64,000 nucleotides of DNA from Entoloma clypeatum (Eukaryota > Basidiomycota > Agaricomycetes > Agaricales > Entolomataceae): the NCBI GenBank assembly GCA_963565915.1, contig OY751494.1, forward strand, positions 1,426,001 through 1,490,000. The letters run 5' to 3'. The notes beneath the pieces were generated by a model that saw only the letters and a program-made list of their open reading frames with translations, had not been told where the DNA came from and did no database searches. Of the stretch, positions 22,539 through 33,621 are shown piece by piece; positions within the stretch are counted from its first letter, which is position 1, and the number at the start of each line of letters is the position of its first letter. The position numbers and the translations under genes were made by a program.

Positions 22539-24188
22539 CTACAAATCCAGTCTCTTGTTGACATCAAATTCTGGTAACCTGTAATTTTCGAGTGCTATAG
22601 GTTGGTCTCCGTGTCCTTCCTCCTGAGGGTCTTGGAATGGAAGCATGGCAGTAAAGCCATTTGAGGAGCTTGAACTACTGGATTCCGGCACGTTCCATGT
22701 GCCAGTGTTGACATTTGTCGAAGTCGAAGGCGAAGACATGCCAAACGAGCCAAATGGGGGTGCCGACATGGCCACACTTCCACCCACACCTCCACCTGCC
22801 ATGCCACTGCCTGCGCCCATGCTCTGCATCATGAACATCATCTTCATCAGCTCAAACTGTTGGTTTTGTCGGTGGGCGTCCAGCTCCCGAGCCCGCATAT
22901 CCATCTCCTGCTTCCGGAGCTTGGCCTCATGTCATTGTTTGTCAAGTTCGAGCTGCTTCAAACGTAGCTTCATTTTCTCTGCGTGACAATCCACGATGTC
23001 CTTTATCTCCATCATATGGACCTCATCGAAGGCGGTAGTCAGATCTCGCTTCTTTCCTGTAAGATTCCCATGACTTGATTTCCTCTTAGCATTCTTGTTC
23101 TCCAGTTTTGGCTTTCCCACGGGGGTCGAAGTTGAATGCGAACTGCTGCCACTGGCACCACGGCCTTGCGATGACTGGCCAATTAGTTCACGGGCTTTCT
23201 GCAGATCATATTTCGGGGGCTGGAAGTGTTGGAGGTCCAAGGTGGGTGCAAAAATTATTCTCGAAGACTCGGAGATCACTCACCAGAGAGCCATGTTTAT
23301 TCGGCCTTATATCGTCATCCTCGCTAGTATGAGTTGCCATGCTTGTGACCCCCTGGCCATCAAGCTCACTTCCCCAACTTTCCATCTCAAACTTCTCGGT
23401 ATTTAGGGAGGGATCCTCTGATGTTGCAAAATTGTTGATACCACTTCCGGCCTCCTCATCTTTATCTGTCATAGTGGGTCCTGTCGTAAAAAGTGCACCT
23501 GCTTGCTGACTAAAGTCTTGACCAGGCTGGGAGTTGCTGACACCAACGGGATTGTAATTCGGAAGTTCGGACCAAATGCTGTGAAGGTCATCGTAGAACG
23601 GCCATTCCTCCCGAATTTTCTCTAAGTAGTTTTGGTGAGTGACCTTAGAGGTCTACAGAATAGAGCTCAAACTCACCAGTTAGATTTGTTGCAACCTCTC
23701 CTTCTTTAATCCCACCCCCAGTCTCCTTGAACTGAGCTCGGTAGCCTTGGTACGTCTTTTTAAGCCTTTCTCACCATAACTTGTTAATTGAACAGTGATG
23801 AAACACAGCTTAACGCTCACCGAGAAAATTGCTGTTGCATGGATTTTGCAAAACGAGTGGAATCGATGCCATACGCTTGGCGGATCGTGTTGGATACCTT
23901 GGTTGACGTGAAGACTGCCTCGGCAAGTTCTCTGAACAAGATAAGCTTCCCATCACCATTTTGAACCTTGCGACGTTTTTCTTGTTTAGCTTCGGACGTT
24001 GAGTCGCTGAACAGCTTGATACAGAACTTGGGGTGCTCGTTCAGGTACTCAATCGCAAGGGTCGTCCACCCTCGGTTTTTCTCCCACTTGATGGGCTTTG
24101 CACGCGGTTTCTTGTCTTTAGGTTCATCCACAGCCAAGGCTCCAGGTGTCTGTGCTGAAGCTTTGACCTTTGAGTTGCGGCCTACCAT
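22539..24188 (-). pseudogene. Harbinger second protein (SANT/trihelix-like DNA-binding)
   Basis: The minus-strand gene starts at 24188 with a basic N-terminus, then WTTLAIEYLNEHPKFCIKLF and an alpha-helical domain. Introns with GTGAGC/GTGAGT donors lie at about 23816-23776, 23677-23622 and 23291-23228. The YRAQFKETGGG motif sits in the small exon between the first two. The C-terminal half is coiled coil plus a glycine/methionine-rich tail ending near 22539. One in-frame TGA (22932-22934) interrupts LELDKQ/HEAKLRK where arginine (CGA) is expected. In PIF/Harbinger elements this partner helps the transposase enter the nucleus and bind the ends. Exon edges are my estimates. Confidence 0.78.
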
Positions 24189-24450
24189 CTGGTAGTCGGG
24201 CTACGATGTTGACAAGGGATTCTGAGACTTATTCAAATGATATGGTAATTACAAAATTATTTAATTCAAAGAACTGAGACTGGAAAAACGAGCTGAAAAA
24301 GAGTTGAAAACGATGCAAAAGGAGGGTCTGAGCTCCTTTCGCATCCTTGAAAAACGACATCGTTTTTTCGAAAAACCGGAGAAAGCCGAACAAAAAACGG
24401 AAGTGAAAATGGATTGAAAAACAACGAAAAACCCCATCGTGAAACCCCCT

Positions 24451-25005
24451 AATGACTTCTTGAAAAAACTCAAACAGGCACGAGAAGAAGCCAATGCAGC
24501 ACTGAAACAAGCACAGGATCAGATGAAGAAGACAGTTGATACACAGCGAAGTCCGTCTCAGAACTACCGCATTGGGGACAAGGTGTGGCTGGAAGGGACT
24601 AACATCAGGACTGATCGCCCCTCAAAGAAACTTGATGCACTCCGACATGGACCATTCAAAGTCCTAGAGAAGAAAGGAGCTAGCGCGTACCTTCTTGATC
24701 TTCCGAAGACTTGGAAGATGATTCACCCTGTGTTCAACGAGACCCTGTTGTCACCATATGAAACTCCGAAATACGCCATCCAGAAAAAGAAACCAGCCCC
24801 TGATCTGATCATTGTCGAAGGACGAGAAGAGTACCATGTGTCTATGATCCTAGACTCTCGAAAGTTCCACGGAAAGATCCAGTACCTCATCCAGTGGGAA
24901 GGATACGGTCCAGAAGAGAACACATGGAAACCTCGAGCTAATGTTCAGAACGCTCAAGATTTGATCCGTGATTTCCATCGGCAGAACCCGTCTCGCCCAC
25001 GATAA
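24451..25005 (+). pseudogene. Gypsy-1 copy A integrase C-terminus and chromodomain
   Basis: This continues the pol frame after the Harbinger insertion and is itself open to the TAA at 25003. It contains the GPF/Y-type core (GDKVWLEG, RHGPFKVLEK, WKMIHPVFNETLLSP) and a chromodomain (EYHVSMILDSRKFHGKIQ, YLIQWEGYGPEENTWKP). The chromodomain steers integration to marked chromatin in chromoviruses. Its aromatic cage positions look kept. Copy B differs at one residue (D-L versus D-P, a CpG change). Confidence 0.93.
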
Positions 25006-25139
25006 AAGACAGCTCTCAGAATCCATGACAAGTATCGACCTCATCAGTCAACCACACACCGAGTTCCCCACTCTAGTCCTTTTCCCTGCCCAATATAGCC
25101 ACCCCATTCTTCTTCTACCTCTCAACCATCCTCACCGCC

Positions 25140-25511
25140 ATGTCCAACACCACCGTTACCTCCACCTCTACCAGCGACATCAACCCCGCCATCGCCGCCC
25201 TCATGAACGAAGCACTCTCCATGAGAGACCAAATCCATGCTCTCGAAACTTCCCTTGCCGACCTCCTCCATCGCCAGATGCATATCCGGCTTCACTCGCT
25301 GTCCAACCTACCCTTCGCCCTGAGTCCCAAGGAAAAACAAATTCTCAGAAATTACACCAGCACCCTCATAATCGAGAATCGATGTATTCGGCTGGCTATC
25401 AAAGGCCTCGAACTCGCCGTAGCCATCAACGAGGAGTTGATATATGATTGGAGCCTCAAGGAAAGTCCGAACTGGTCCGATCCCAGCAACAATGAGGGAT
25501 GGGGACAGTGA
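25140..25511 (+). CDS. Accessory ORF between pol and 3' LTR of gypsy-1 (copy A)
   Basis: A 123-codon open frame starts at an ATG 134 bases after the pol stop and ends 34 bases before the LTR. It is identical in copy B. The N-terminus is serine/threonine-rich. The middle has leucine-rich helices (ALETSLADLLHRQ, then LIIENRCIRLAIKGLELA), suggesting a coiled-coil or helical protein. I see no signal peptide or membrane segment, so it is not an envelope-like gene. I do not recognise the family. It is unbroken while gag and pol carry stops, but its shortness means this may be chance. Confidence 0.5.
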   Translation: MSNTTVTSTSTSDINPAIAALMNEALSMRDQIHALETSLADLLHRQMHIRLHSLSNLPFALSPKEKQILRNYTSTLIIENRCIRLAIKGLELAVAINEELIYDWSLKESPNWSDPSNNEGWGQ

Positions 25512-25545
25512 CTCTGTGAGGACACAGAGCTTGGAGAGGGGAACA

Positions 25546-25947
25546 TGTTACAGACTCTACGGTATGAGGACCACATCATATCTTTTACTTATTGGCCCGA
25601 CTCGGCGCCCTCTTACAAACTTACTATGTCTAATGTCTACTTTCGCAACCTTCGATTCCCAGTCTGACTCACTACATTACTTCGTCATCTCCTTTAGTAT
25701 ACTTCGCTCCCGCACTGACTCGCTTTCCACAGTCAGCTTACTCACTGTACATAGCCTTCCGCAGTTGCCTTACTCATGCGCACTGCCTTCCGCAGTACTG
25801 ACTCATCCGCTACTGCCTATAGTCAGTACCTATATAAACCTCTTGTACTATAGTAGATTCCTTAGATTTAGCAATCACTTTGCTCTTCGCCTTTCCACTT
25901 TCCTGCATACTCTGCCCGAACCTTGGAACGGTTTCTTAAGCATAACA
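25546..25947 (+). repeat. Gypsy-1 copy A 3' LTR (402 bp)
   Basis: It begins TGTTACAGACTC after the purine tract GGAGAGGGGAACA and ends TTAAGCATAACA. It has a CTATATAAAC TATA box near 25830. From 25546 to 25813 it is identical to the 3' LTR of copy B, including shared CpG-decay variants. From 25814 on it instead matches the LTR of copy C (for example CACTTTGCTC and CCACTTTCCTGC). This marks a recombination or conversion breakpoint. Confidence 0.93.
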
Positions 25948-27826
25948 CAGAACCTTCTTTTGAACTGCCAAACCCCTCTTGCTGGCCATCCTTCCAAGCT
26001 TACACCTACCAACACCCAATCAATTATTTTGTTAAGTAGATGAAACATCACAACTTCATCAGAGTCTGTCAGAGGTCAGACATAGGACTGAGACTGGAGC
26101 AGAACTCCGGAAATGTGGAGGAACGATGAAGGGGAGAGACATGGCTTCAATGTATGTGTTGCGCCACTGTTTGTTGGATAAGGTGTCCCTATTTCAGGAG
26201 GTCAGAGGAGAGGTCGGAGGTGTGGAGGTTCTCGGAGAGATCTCAGTGAGGGACATGCTGATGTGGAAGTGATCGGATGACATCAGAGTTGTGACTCAGA
26301 CACAGTACTGAGCTTGTCGAAGGGTAACAATGGAGGAAGAGCAGAAGATGATGATGTCGTCGGTGTATTGTACCACGGCAAGAATCTCTGGCATGAACTG
26401 AGAGTAGAGGAGTGAACTTGGTTGATATTCGAACTGAGGAACTACAGGTATGGTATGAGCTTTAATATCTAAATGTGATTACTTTACAGAGATGGTCGGA
26501 GTAGGTCTGGAGTTGTGGCATAAGTTGCCAGCGACTGTATTGAACATCAGAGATGTCGGTCAATGGACCATGCAGAAAAGACAATGCATAAGTAAACGGG
26601 AATATGGATATGAAATGCATAAACACATGGAGTTATGAATATGAAATGCACAATGGCAACGTGTGGAGATGCGGAGGTAATGGATGTTCAGAATATCACA
26701 ATTGATTGGAGATTGTTGGAGCAGAATTGATCAGAGATGATCGGAGGTTGTTGGAGCCAAAATGGTATATAACATATTTCACAAATCAGGACTGGCAAGG
26801 CTTCCAATGCTGTTCAGGCCACTAAACATATCAACAATCTCATCCCTACTCCAGTCTCCTCAGAAACAGTCAGAAGGGTACTCAGAAAACATTCATTCAA
26901 GGCTGTGGTGAAGAAGAAAAAGCCCTTCCTCAGTATAAGGCACAGAAATAAGAGGTTAGCATTTGCTCAGAAGTACAGAAAGTGGACTGTGGAGGACTGG
27001 AAGAGGGTTATTTGGTCAGATGAGACACAAATCAACAGAATTGGGTTGGATGGAAGGCAGTGGATGTGAAAAGAGGAAGGACAGGGGTTGATTGATAGTG
27101 AGATTCAGGGTACAGTGAAGTTTGGAGGAGGAAACATTATGGTTTGGAGGTGTATGGGTTGGGAAGGTGTGGGGAGGCTTGCAGAGGTTAAGAGGAAAAT
27201 GAATGCTGACCAGTATGTGTCCATTTTGGAGGATGATTCGCTGCCCAGTATGGAGGAGAGTGGGATATTTGAGGAGAAGATCATCTTTCAGCAGGACAAT
27301 GACCCCAAGCACACCTCCAAAAGTGGATGGAAGACAATGACATCACTCTTCTGGATTGGCCTGCACAGTCTCCAGACCTCAATCCCATTGAACACCTCTG
27401 GGTTCACATCAAGAACAGGCTTAATAAATATCCAACACCACCAAAAGGACTCTGGGATATTTGGGGAAGGGTAGCGGAAGTGTGGAATAATATACCCCCA
27501 GAGGTGTGTCAGAACTTGATTGAAAGTATGCCTAGAAGGGTGAAAGCAGTTATTAAGGCCAAGGAAGGCCATACCAAGTATTACAATTACTAATTACTAT
27601 ATTTTGAATACCCCCTCACAAAATTGTCCCAATGAGTAATCAAATTAAACCATATATATCTCCATCAAATTTTATCAGAATTATATAATTGTTTGTTCGT
27701 TGCACAGTCATGATTGCAACCTATCTTTGATGCACCAACACATTGTTTTTATCTGTTGTGGTTGTTGAACTATTGTGGGAACAATCAAAAAGTGCAAAAC
27801 ATTGGGACAATTTTGTGAGTCACTAT
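25948..27826 (+). pseudogene. Tc1/mariner relic, split by a solo LTR
   Basis: Plus-strand fragments of a Tc1 transposase run from 25948 (QNLLLNCQTP, GHPSKLTPTNT), are interrupted by the solo LTR at 26030-26774, and resume at 26780. They include WTVEDWKRVIWSDETQINR, FGGGNIMVW, FQQDNDPKHTS and LDWPAQSPDLNPIEHLW. A deletion/frameshift near 27318 and a TGA near 27067 kill it. The end near 27826 carries the repeat CATTGGGACAATTTTGTGAG, with an inverted copy at about 27611-27635, the same architecture as the intact Tc1 at 40900. The N-terminal part is absent because gypsy-1 copy A lies directly to the left. Confidence 0.88.
26030..26774 (-). mobile_element. Solo LTR (gypsy-3 family), TSD TATTT
   Basis: A 745-bp LTR in minus orientation begins TGTTAAGTAG and ends TATATAACA on the plus strand, flanked by TATTT on both sides (26025-26029, 26775-26779). 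It aligns along its length with the solo LTR at 56010-56722. Removing it restores the Tc1 transposase frame. No internal region is present, so the element was lost by LTR-LTR recombination. Confidence 0.92.
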
Positions 27827-27849
27827 AATTGGGAGCATCTACTGCTGAA

Positions 27850-28341
27850 TAGTGTTTGAAAGTCAAGTTAAGTTAAGGTAATTGGTCCAAATGGTTTAAC
27901 TTGACTTGGTTAAGAAGTTTCCAGAAAAGTCTTAACTTTAACCTTAACTGCAATTAACCAGTTAAAAAAACAACAAGTTTAAAAAGTCTTAACTTAACTT
28001 AACCACAATTAACCAGTTAATTGTTTTAACTTCACTCATTTTGTGGTTTTTTTCATATTCCTAGAGTGATATTAAAGGTTTTAAACAACATTTCAATCAT
28101 GATTATGTTACAAATAGCCTGATTTGAATACTTTTGTAACATTTTACAACAATTCAGATCTTATTTCTTTAACCTGAAATTAACTGGTTAAAGGTTTTTT
28201 CAAACTTGGCTTAATTTAACTTTAACTGCAGTTAATTGCACTTAAAGTTGACGGTGATTAAGTTAATTGATGGTTAAATATGTCAAAGTTAAGTTAGGTT
28301 AAGGTTAATCTGAAGCTATATAACTTGACTTTAAAACACTA
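27850..28341. mobile_element. hAT-like MITE, TSD CTGCTGAA/CTCCTGAA
   Basis: The 492-bp non-coding element has ends TAGTGTTTGAAAGTCAAGTT and AACTTGACTTTAAAACACTA. The 8-bp flanks match at 7 of 8 positions, as expected for hAT. The interior is packed with TTAACTT and AACCAGTTAA motifs on both strands. The same family forms the shell at 48738-58073. It has no transposase and would depend on an autonomous partner elsewhere. Confidence 0.85.
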
Positions 28342-28397
28342 CTCCTGAAGCAGTCCAGGTTCTTGAACAGCAATGTCAGGGATATGCGGGAGCTCTT

Positions 28398-28798
28398 TGT
28401 TATGCTTAACAAACCGTTCCAAGGTTCGGGCAGAGTATGCAGGAAGTGGAAAGGCGAAGAGCAATGTGATTGCTAAATCTAAGGAATCTACTACAGTACA
28501 GGAGGTTTATATAGATACTGACTATAGGTGGTAGCGGATGAGTCAGTACTGCGGAAGGCAGTGCGCATGAGTAAGGCAACTGCGGAAGGCTATGTACAGT
28601 GAGTAAGCTGACTGTGGAAAGCGAGTCAGTGCGGGAGCGAAGTATACTAAAGGAGATGACGAAGTAATGTAGTGAGTCAGACTGGGAATCGAAGGTTGCG
28701 AAAGTAGACATTAGACATAGTAAGTTTGTAAGAGGGCGCCGAGTCGGGCCAATAAGTAAAAGATATGATGTGGTCCTCATACCGTAGAGTCTGTAACA
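28398..28798 (-). repeat. Gypsy-1 copy B 3' LTR
   Basis: A 401-bp LTR, TGTTATGCTTAAC...GAGTCTGTAACA on the plus strand, preceded (in element orientation) by the same purine tract as copy A. Its U3 part is identical to copy A over 268 bases but differs from the 5' LTR of its own element at more than ten places. Confidence 0.95.
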
Positions 28799-28832
28799 TG
28801 TTCCCCTCTCCAAGCTCTGTGTCCTCACAGAG

Positions 28833-29204
28833 TCACTGTCCCCATCCCTCATTGTTGCTGGGATCGGACCAGTTCGGACTTTCCTTGAGGCTCCAATCAT
28901 ATATCAACTCCTCGTTGATGGCTACGGCGAGTTCGAGGCCTTTGATAGCCAGCCGAATACATCGATTCTCGATTATGAGGGTGCTGGTGTAATTTCTGAG
29001 AATTTGTTTTTCCTTGGGACTCAGGGCGAAGGGTAGGTTGGACAGCGAGTGAAGCCGGATATGCATCTGGCGATGGAGGAGGTCGGCAAGGGAAGTTTCG
29101 AGAGCATGGATTTGGTCTCTCATGGAGAGTGCTTCGTTCATGAGGGCGGCGATGGCGGGGTTGATGTCGCTGGTAGAGGTGGAGGTAACGGTGGTGTTGG
29201 ACAT
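28833..29204 (-). CDS. Accessory ORF between pol and 3' LTR of gypsy-1 (copy B)
   Basis: The translated sequence is identical to the 123-residue ORF at 25140-25511. It starts at ATG 29204 and ends just inside the purine tract. It is helical and leucine-rich, with no recognised domain. Because copies A and B were homogenised, its identity in both is not independent evidence of selection. Confidence 0.5.
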   Translation of the reverse strand: MSNTTVTSTSTSDINPAIAALMNEALSMRDQIHALETSLADLLHRQMHIRLHSLSNLPFALSPKEKQILRNYTSTLIIENRCIRLAIKGLELAVAINEELIYDWSLKESPNWSDPSNNEGWGQ

Positions 29205-29338
29205 GGCGGTGAGGATGGTTGAGAGGTAGAAGAAGAATGGGGTGGCTATATTGGGCAGGGAAAAGGACTAGAGTGGGGAACTCGGTGTGTGGTTGACTGA
29301 TGAGGTCGATACTTGTCATGGATTCTGAGAGCTGTCTT

Positions 29339-29890
29339 TTATCGTGGGCGAGACGGGTTCTGCCGATGGAAATCACGGATCAAATCTTGAGCGTTCTGAA
29401 CATTAGCTCGAGGTTTCCATGTGTTCTCTTCTGGACCGTATCCTTCCCACTGGATGAGGTACTGGATCTTTCCGTGGAACTTTCGAGAGTCTAGGATCAT
29501 AGACACATGGTACTCTTCTCGTCCTTCGACGATGATCGGATCAGGGGCTGGTTTCTTTTTCTGGATGGCGTATTTCGGAGTTTCATATGGTGACAACAGG
29601 GTCTCGTTGAACACAGGGTGAATCATCTTCCAAGTCTTCGGAAGATCAAGAAGGTACGCGCTAGCTCCTTTCTTCTCTAGGACTTTGAATGGTCCATGTC
29701 GGAGTGCATCAAGTTTCTTTGAGGGGCGATCAGTCCTGATGTTAGTCCCTTCCAGCCACACCTTGTCCCCAATGCGGTAGTTCTGAGACGGACTTCGCTG
29801 TGTATCAACTGTCTTCTTCATCTGATCCTGTGCTTGTTTCAGTGCTGCATTGGCTTCTTCTCGTGCCTGTTTGAGTTTTTTCAAGAAGTC
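29339..29890 (-). pseudogene. Gypsy-1 copy B integrase C-terminus and chromodomain
   Basis: It corresponds to copy A 24454-25005 and is open. The two differ by CpG transitions, one of which changes a residue (PAPDP versus PAPDL). The chromodomain is complete. It is separated from the rest of pol by Harbinger (ATT duplications at 29891-29893 and 33619-33621 on the plus strand). Confidence 0.93.
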
Positions 29891-30155
29891 ATTAGGGGGT
29901 TTCACGATGGGGTTTTTCGTTGTTTTTCAATCCATTTTCACTTCCGTTTTTTGTTCGGCTTTCTCCGGTTTTTCGAAAAAACGATGTCGTTTTTCAAGGA
30001 TGCGAAAGGAGCTCAGACCCTCCTTTTGCATCGTTTTCAACTCTTTTTCAGCTCGTTTTTCCAGTCTCAGTTCTTTGAATTAAATAATTTTGTAATTACC
30101 ATATCATTTGAATAAGTCTCAGAATCCCTTGTCAACATCGTAGCCCGACTACCAG

Positions 30156-31805
30156 ATGGTAGGCCGCAACTCAAAGGTCAAAGCTTCAGCACAGACACCT
30201 GGAGCCTTGGCTGTGGATGAACCTAAAGACAAGAAACCGCGTGCAAAGCCCATCAAGTGGGAGAAAAACCGAGGGTGGACGACCCTTGCGATTGAGTACC
30301 TGAACGAGCACCCCAAGTTCTGTATCAAGCTGTTCAGCGACTCAACGTCCGAAGCTAAACAAGAAAAACGTCGCAAGGTTCAAAATGGTGATGGGAAGCT
30401 TATCTTGTTCAGAGAACTTGCCGAGGCAGTCTTCACGTCAACCAAGGTATCCAACACGATCCGCCAAGCGTATGGCATCGATTCCACTCGTTTTGCAAAA
30501 TCCATGCAACAGCAATTTTCTCGGTGAGCGTTAAGCTGTGTTTCATCACTGTTCAATTAACAAGTTATGGTGAGAAAGGCTTAAAAAGACGTACCAAGGC
30601 TACCGAGCTCAGTTCAAGGAGACTGGGGGTGGGATTAAAGAAGGAGAGGTTGCAACAAATCTAACTGGTGAGTTTGAGCTCTATTCTGTAGACCTCTAAG
30701 GTCACTCACCAAAACTACTTAGAGAAAATTCGGGAGGAATGGCCGTTCTACGATGACCTTCACAGCATTTGGTCCGAACTTCCAAATTACAATCCCGTTG
30801 GTGTCAGCAACTCCCAGCCTGGTCAAGACTTTAGTCAGCAAGCAGGTGCACTTTTTACGACAGGACCCACTATGACAGATAAAGATGAGGAGGCCGGAAG
30901 TGGTATCAACAATTTTGCAACATCAGAGGATCCCTCCCTAAATACCGAGAAGTTTGAGATGGAAAGTTGGGGAAGTGAGCTTGATGGCCAGGGGGTCACA
31001 AGCATGGCAACTCATACTAGCGAGGATGACGATATAAGGCCGAATAAACATGGCTCTCTGGTGAGTGATCTCCGAGTCTTCGAGAATAATTTTTGCACCC
31101 ACCTTGGACCTCCAACACTTCCAGCCCCCGAAATATGATCTGCAGAAAGCCCGTGAACTAATTGGCCAGTCATCGCAAGGCCGTGGTGCCAGTGGCAGCA
31201 GTTCGCATTCAACTTCGACCCCCGCGGGAAAGCCAAAACTGGAGAACAAGAATGCTAAGAGGAAATCAAGTCATGGGAATCTTACAGGAAAGAAGCGAGA
31301 TCTGACTACCGCCTTCGATGAGGTCCATATGATGGAGATAAAGGACATCGTGGATTGTCGCGCAGAGAAAATGAAGCTACGTTTGAAGCAGCTCGAACTT
31401 GACAAACAATGACATGAGGCCAAGCTCCGGAAGCAGGAGATGGATATGCGGGCTCGGGAGCTGGACGCCCACCGACAAAACCAACAGTTTGAGCTGATGA
31501 AGATGATGTTCATGATGCAGAGCATGGGCGCAGGCAGTGGCATGGCAGGTGGAGGTGTGGGTGGAAGTGTGGCCATGTCGGCACCCCCATTTGGCTCGTT
31601 TGGCATGTCTTCGCCTTCGACTTCGACAAATGTCAACACTGGCACATGGAACGTGCCGGAATCCAGTAGTTCAAGCTCCTCAAATGGCTTTACTGCCATG
31701 CTTCCATTCCAAGACCCTCAGGAGGAAGGACACGGAGACCAACCTATAGCACTCGAAAATTACAGGTTACCAGAATTTGATGTCAACAAGAGACTGGATT
31801 TGTAG
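30156..31805 (+). pseudogene. Harbinger SANT-like protein (copy B)
   Basis: Exon blocks are at 30156-30525, about 30584-30668, about 30721-31060 and 31122-31805, with GTGAGC/GTGAGT donors. The TGA at 31410-31412 interrupts the coiled coil. Residue differences from copy A (arginine for histidine, alanine for valine) are both CpG transitions. Its role is as described for the copy A gene. Confidence 0.78.
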
Positions 31806-31826
31806 ATAAAATATTTACAGTACGTC

Positions 31827-33449
31827 TTAGTCTGCTATACCACTGGCAAACAACTTTTCCTTCAATCTTCGGCGCTTTCTCTGTCCAGCACTTTCCCAAC
31901 GTACTTCGGCAGGGATGCGATCTTCATCTGAAGAAGAATCAGAATCAGACAAGAGACCTTCCACGATAAGAGTCTCCTCCCAATCCATATCCTCCGAGCC
32001 ACTCTCGATTACATGTATCAGCGTATGGATGACAATACATGTACGAATCCACTCAAGAGCACGGCGGTGATCGACATCATTCTTGATCTGCTGACGAAGT
32101 CCTTTCAGAGACTGGAACCGGCCCTTGAGATATCCAACAGCATGTTCAGAGCAAATACGGACCTGTGAAGTATGAGAATATGGAATAAGTTGAATATGTA
32201 TACTTACATGAGAAACCCAATAATTGAATGTTTTATTCTCTGGTACATTTGCGGCAGGTTTCTTATACGGTGTCACACACCAGGCCTCGATTGGATACGC
32301 CGAGTCGGCCCAAATCCATTCGCCAGGGCCTATAAGTCTTTGCTGATCACTGAAGGTGCGTGAATCCATGAAAGCCGTCGAATCATGAGCACTTCCGCAA
32401 TGACCAATGACATAGTCGACAATTCGAAGATTTGTAAGTGTTATTAACTTTAGGGACAGTGAATCGGCTGTCAGGAGCATTTGCAAAGTGGAGAATCGGA
32501 TACTCACCTGTACGTTTAGCGAGTAGTTGGATTTTCGATCGAAGTATGCCTCCCCGTGGTGACCAGGCTTGTCCGCAAGAGGTACAAGGGTACCGTCCAC
32601 AAAAAGCCAACCGTCTCTCCATGCTACACATGAAGCAGCTTCCACCCACTCCTTCGCTGCTTCCTTCTCCTTGGGACTTGGCCAGTGGATCACATCATCA
32701 TGGAGTGCCAAAAAAGCAAGCATGACACGCCGCGTGGCATTCACAACAGTCCCTGCTGATACTCCTGCCCACTGTGCGACAGACTCGACAGATGCGCCAT
32801 TGCCGAAATGTCCAAATCGAAAAAGGGCGATTGCGAGCTGTTCCTCAACAGACATCTGGTCGTTTGGACTGTCGCTAATGAAGACAGGATGCCAGGCAAT
32901 TTTTTCCACAAGCTGATCAAATGTTTCAGCACAGACACGTAGATTCCTTCGAAATCGCCTGGGGTCTTCTGCCTTGTAGAGAACTAGAACCAGATATAGC
33001 TACGAAAGCTTGTGAACAGTATGGGGGAAAAGAACACGAGTGCTTTCCAGGTAATTTATATGCTCTCGAATGGCCGCAAGTCGTTGAGTGAAATAGGTGT
33101 CGTCTTCTTCGTCTGATGACAACTCCGAGTCTACATCTGACTCCACATCCCCTTGGCGAACTGACCCCACAGAAGATAAGGATTCAAGAGACGAGAATGA
33201 GCTAATAGAGGAGAGGGAGGAGATATCGGAGTCGTTGTTGGTGCCAGTGTTCACGTCTTCCTGCGAAGAGCTTGAACTTATTTCAGAGTCCGAGGTGTCA
33301 GAGACCTCGGTGGCGGTTGTGCGGCGCTGAAGATCAAGAAGATGCTTTGCGTACTTGAATGCCCCCCGAAGGAGACGCTTGCGCAGGGGAATTTTGGGCA
33401 TTATTGTGGAACACGTAGAGCATGGGATCCTAAAATTTAGACAGGGCAA
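31827..33449 (-). pseudogene. Harbinger transposase (copy B)
   Basis: The predicted protein is identical to that of copy A, including the internal TAG between the acidic N-terminal half (33449-33000) and the catalytic half (32909-31827) and the two in-frame mini-introns. Retention of introns in a second copy argues that this composite was not copied through a spliced Harbinger message. Confidence 0.85.
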
Positions 33450-33621
33450 CTACTTAGCAGACTTGAAAAACGGGACAATTGAAATTCATGATTATGGGGG
33501 GTTTCACGCAAGGGTGTTTTTCAGTCATTTTTTGGCTTTTTTTTTCACAAAAACGGAATGAAAATGAAGTTCAAAAACGAATTGAAAAACGATGAAAAAC
33601 CCCATCGTGAAACCCCCTATT

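Larger units (their letters stand above)
20726..24450 (+). mobile_element. PIF/Harbinger DNA transposon (in copy A)
   Basis: The 3725-bp element has terminal inverted repeats AGGGGGTTTCACGATGGGGT... and their reverse complement, flanked by AAT (20723-20725 and 24451-24453). The 3-bp duplication, the transposase and the SANT-like second protein all fit PIF/Harbinger. Removing the element and one AAT restores the gypsy-1 reading frame (PAAN then DFLKKLKQ). The two genes converge tail to tail. Subterminal GTTTTTC/GAAAAAC motifs are repeated near both ends. The identical-length copy lies at 29894-33618. Confidence 0.95.
17481..25947 (+). mobile_element. Gypsy-1 chromovirus copy A, 5'-truncated, carrying a PIF/Harbinger element
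   Basis: This Ty3/gypsy element encodes gag end, protease, reverse transcriptase, RNase H, integrase with C-terminal chromodomain and a downstream ORF, and ends in a 402-bp LTR. The 5' LTR and most of gag are missing where it meets the copia LTR. It is interrupted at 20726-24450 by Harbinger (3-bp AAT duplication). The 3' LTR ends exactly at TAACA and is followed by CAGAA inside a Tc1 relic, so this was an independent insertion from copy B. Even so, about 17.9-25.8 kb is almost identical to copy B, including shared stops. Confidence 0.92.
29894..33618 (-). mobile_element. PIF/Harbinger DNA transposon (in copy B)
   Basis: It has the same length (3725 bp), the same ends, the same insertion point in gypsy-1 pol and the same duplicated triplet as at 20726-24450. 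It keeps both mini-introns and both nonsense codons. The few differences from copy A are mostly C/T or G/A at CpG. Confidence 0.95.

Noticed and set aside
22645..22986. Plus-strand frames opposite the Harbinger SANT-like gene
   Set aside because: They are shadows of the coiled-coil and glycine-rich C-terminus encoded on the other strand.
25444..26043. 199-codon plus frame across the gypsy-1 LTR
   Set aside because: It is an LTR read-through frame that crosses the boundary into the Tc1 relic. Similar frames appear in every gypsy-1 LTR copy.
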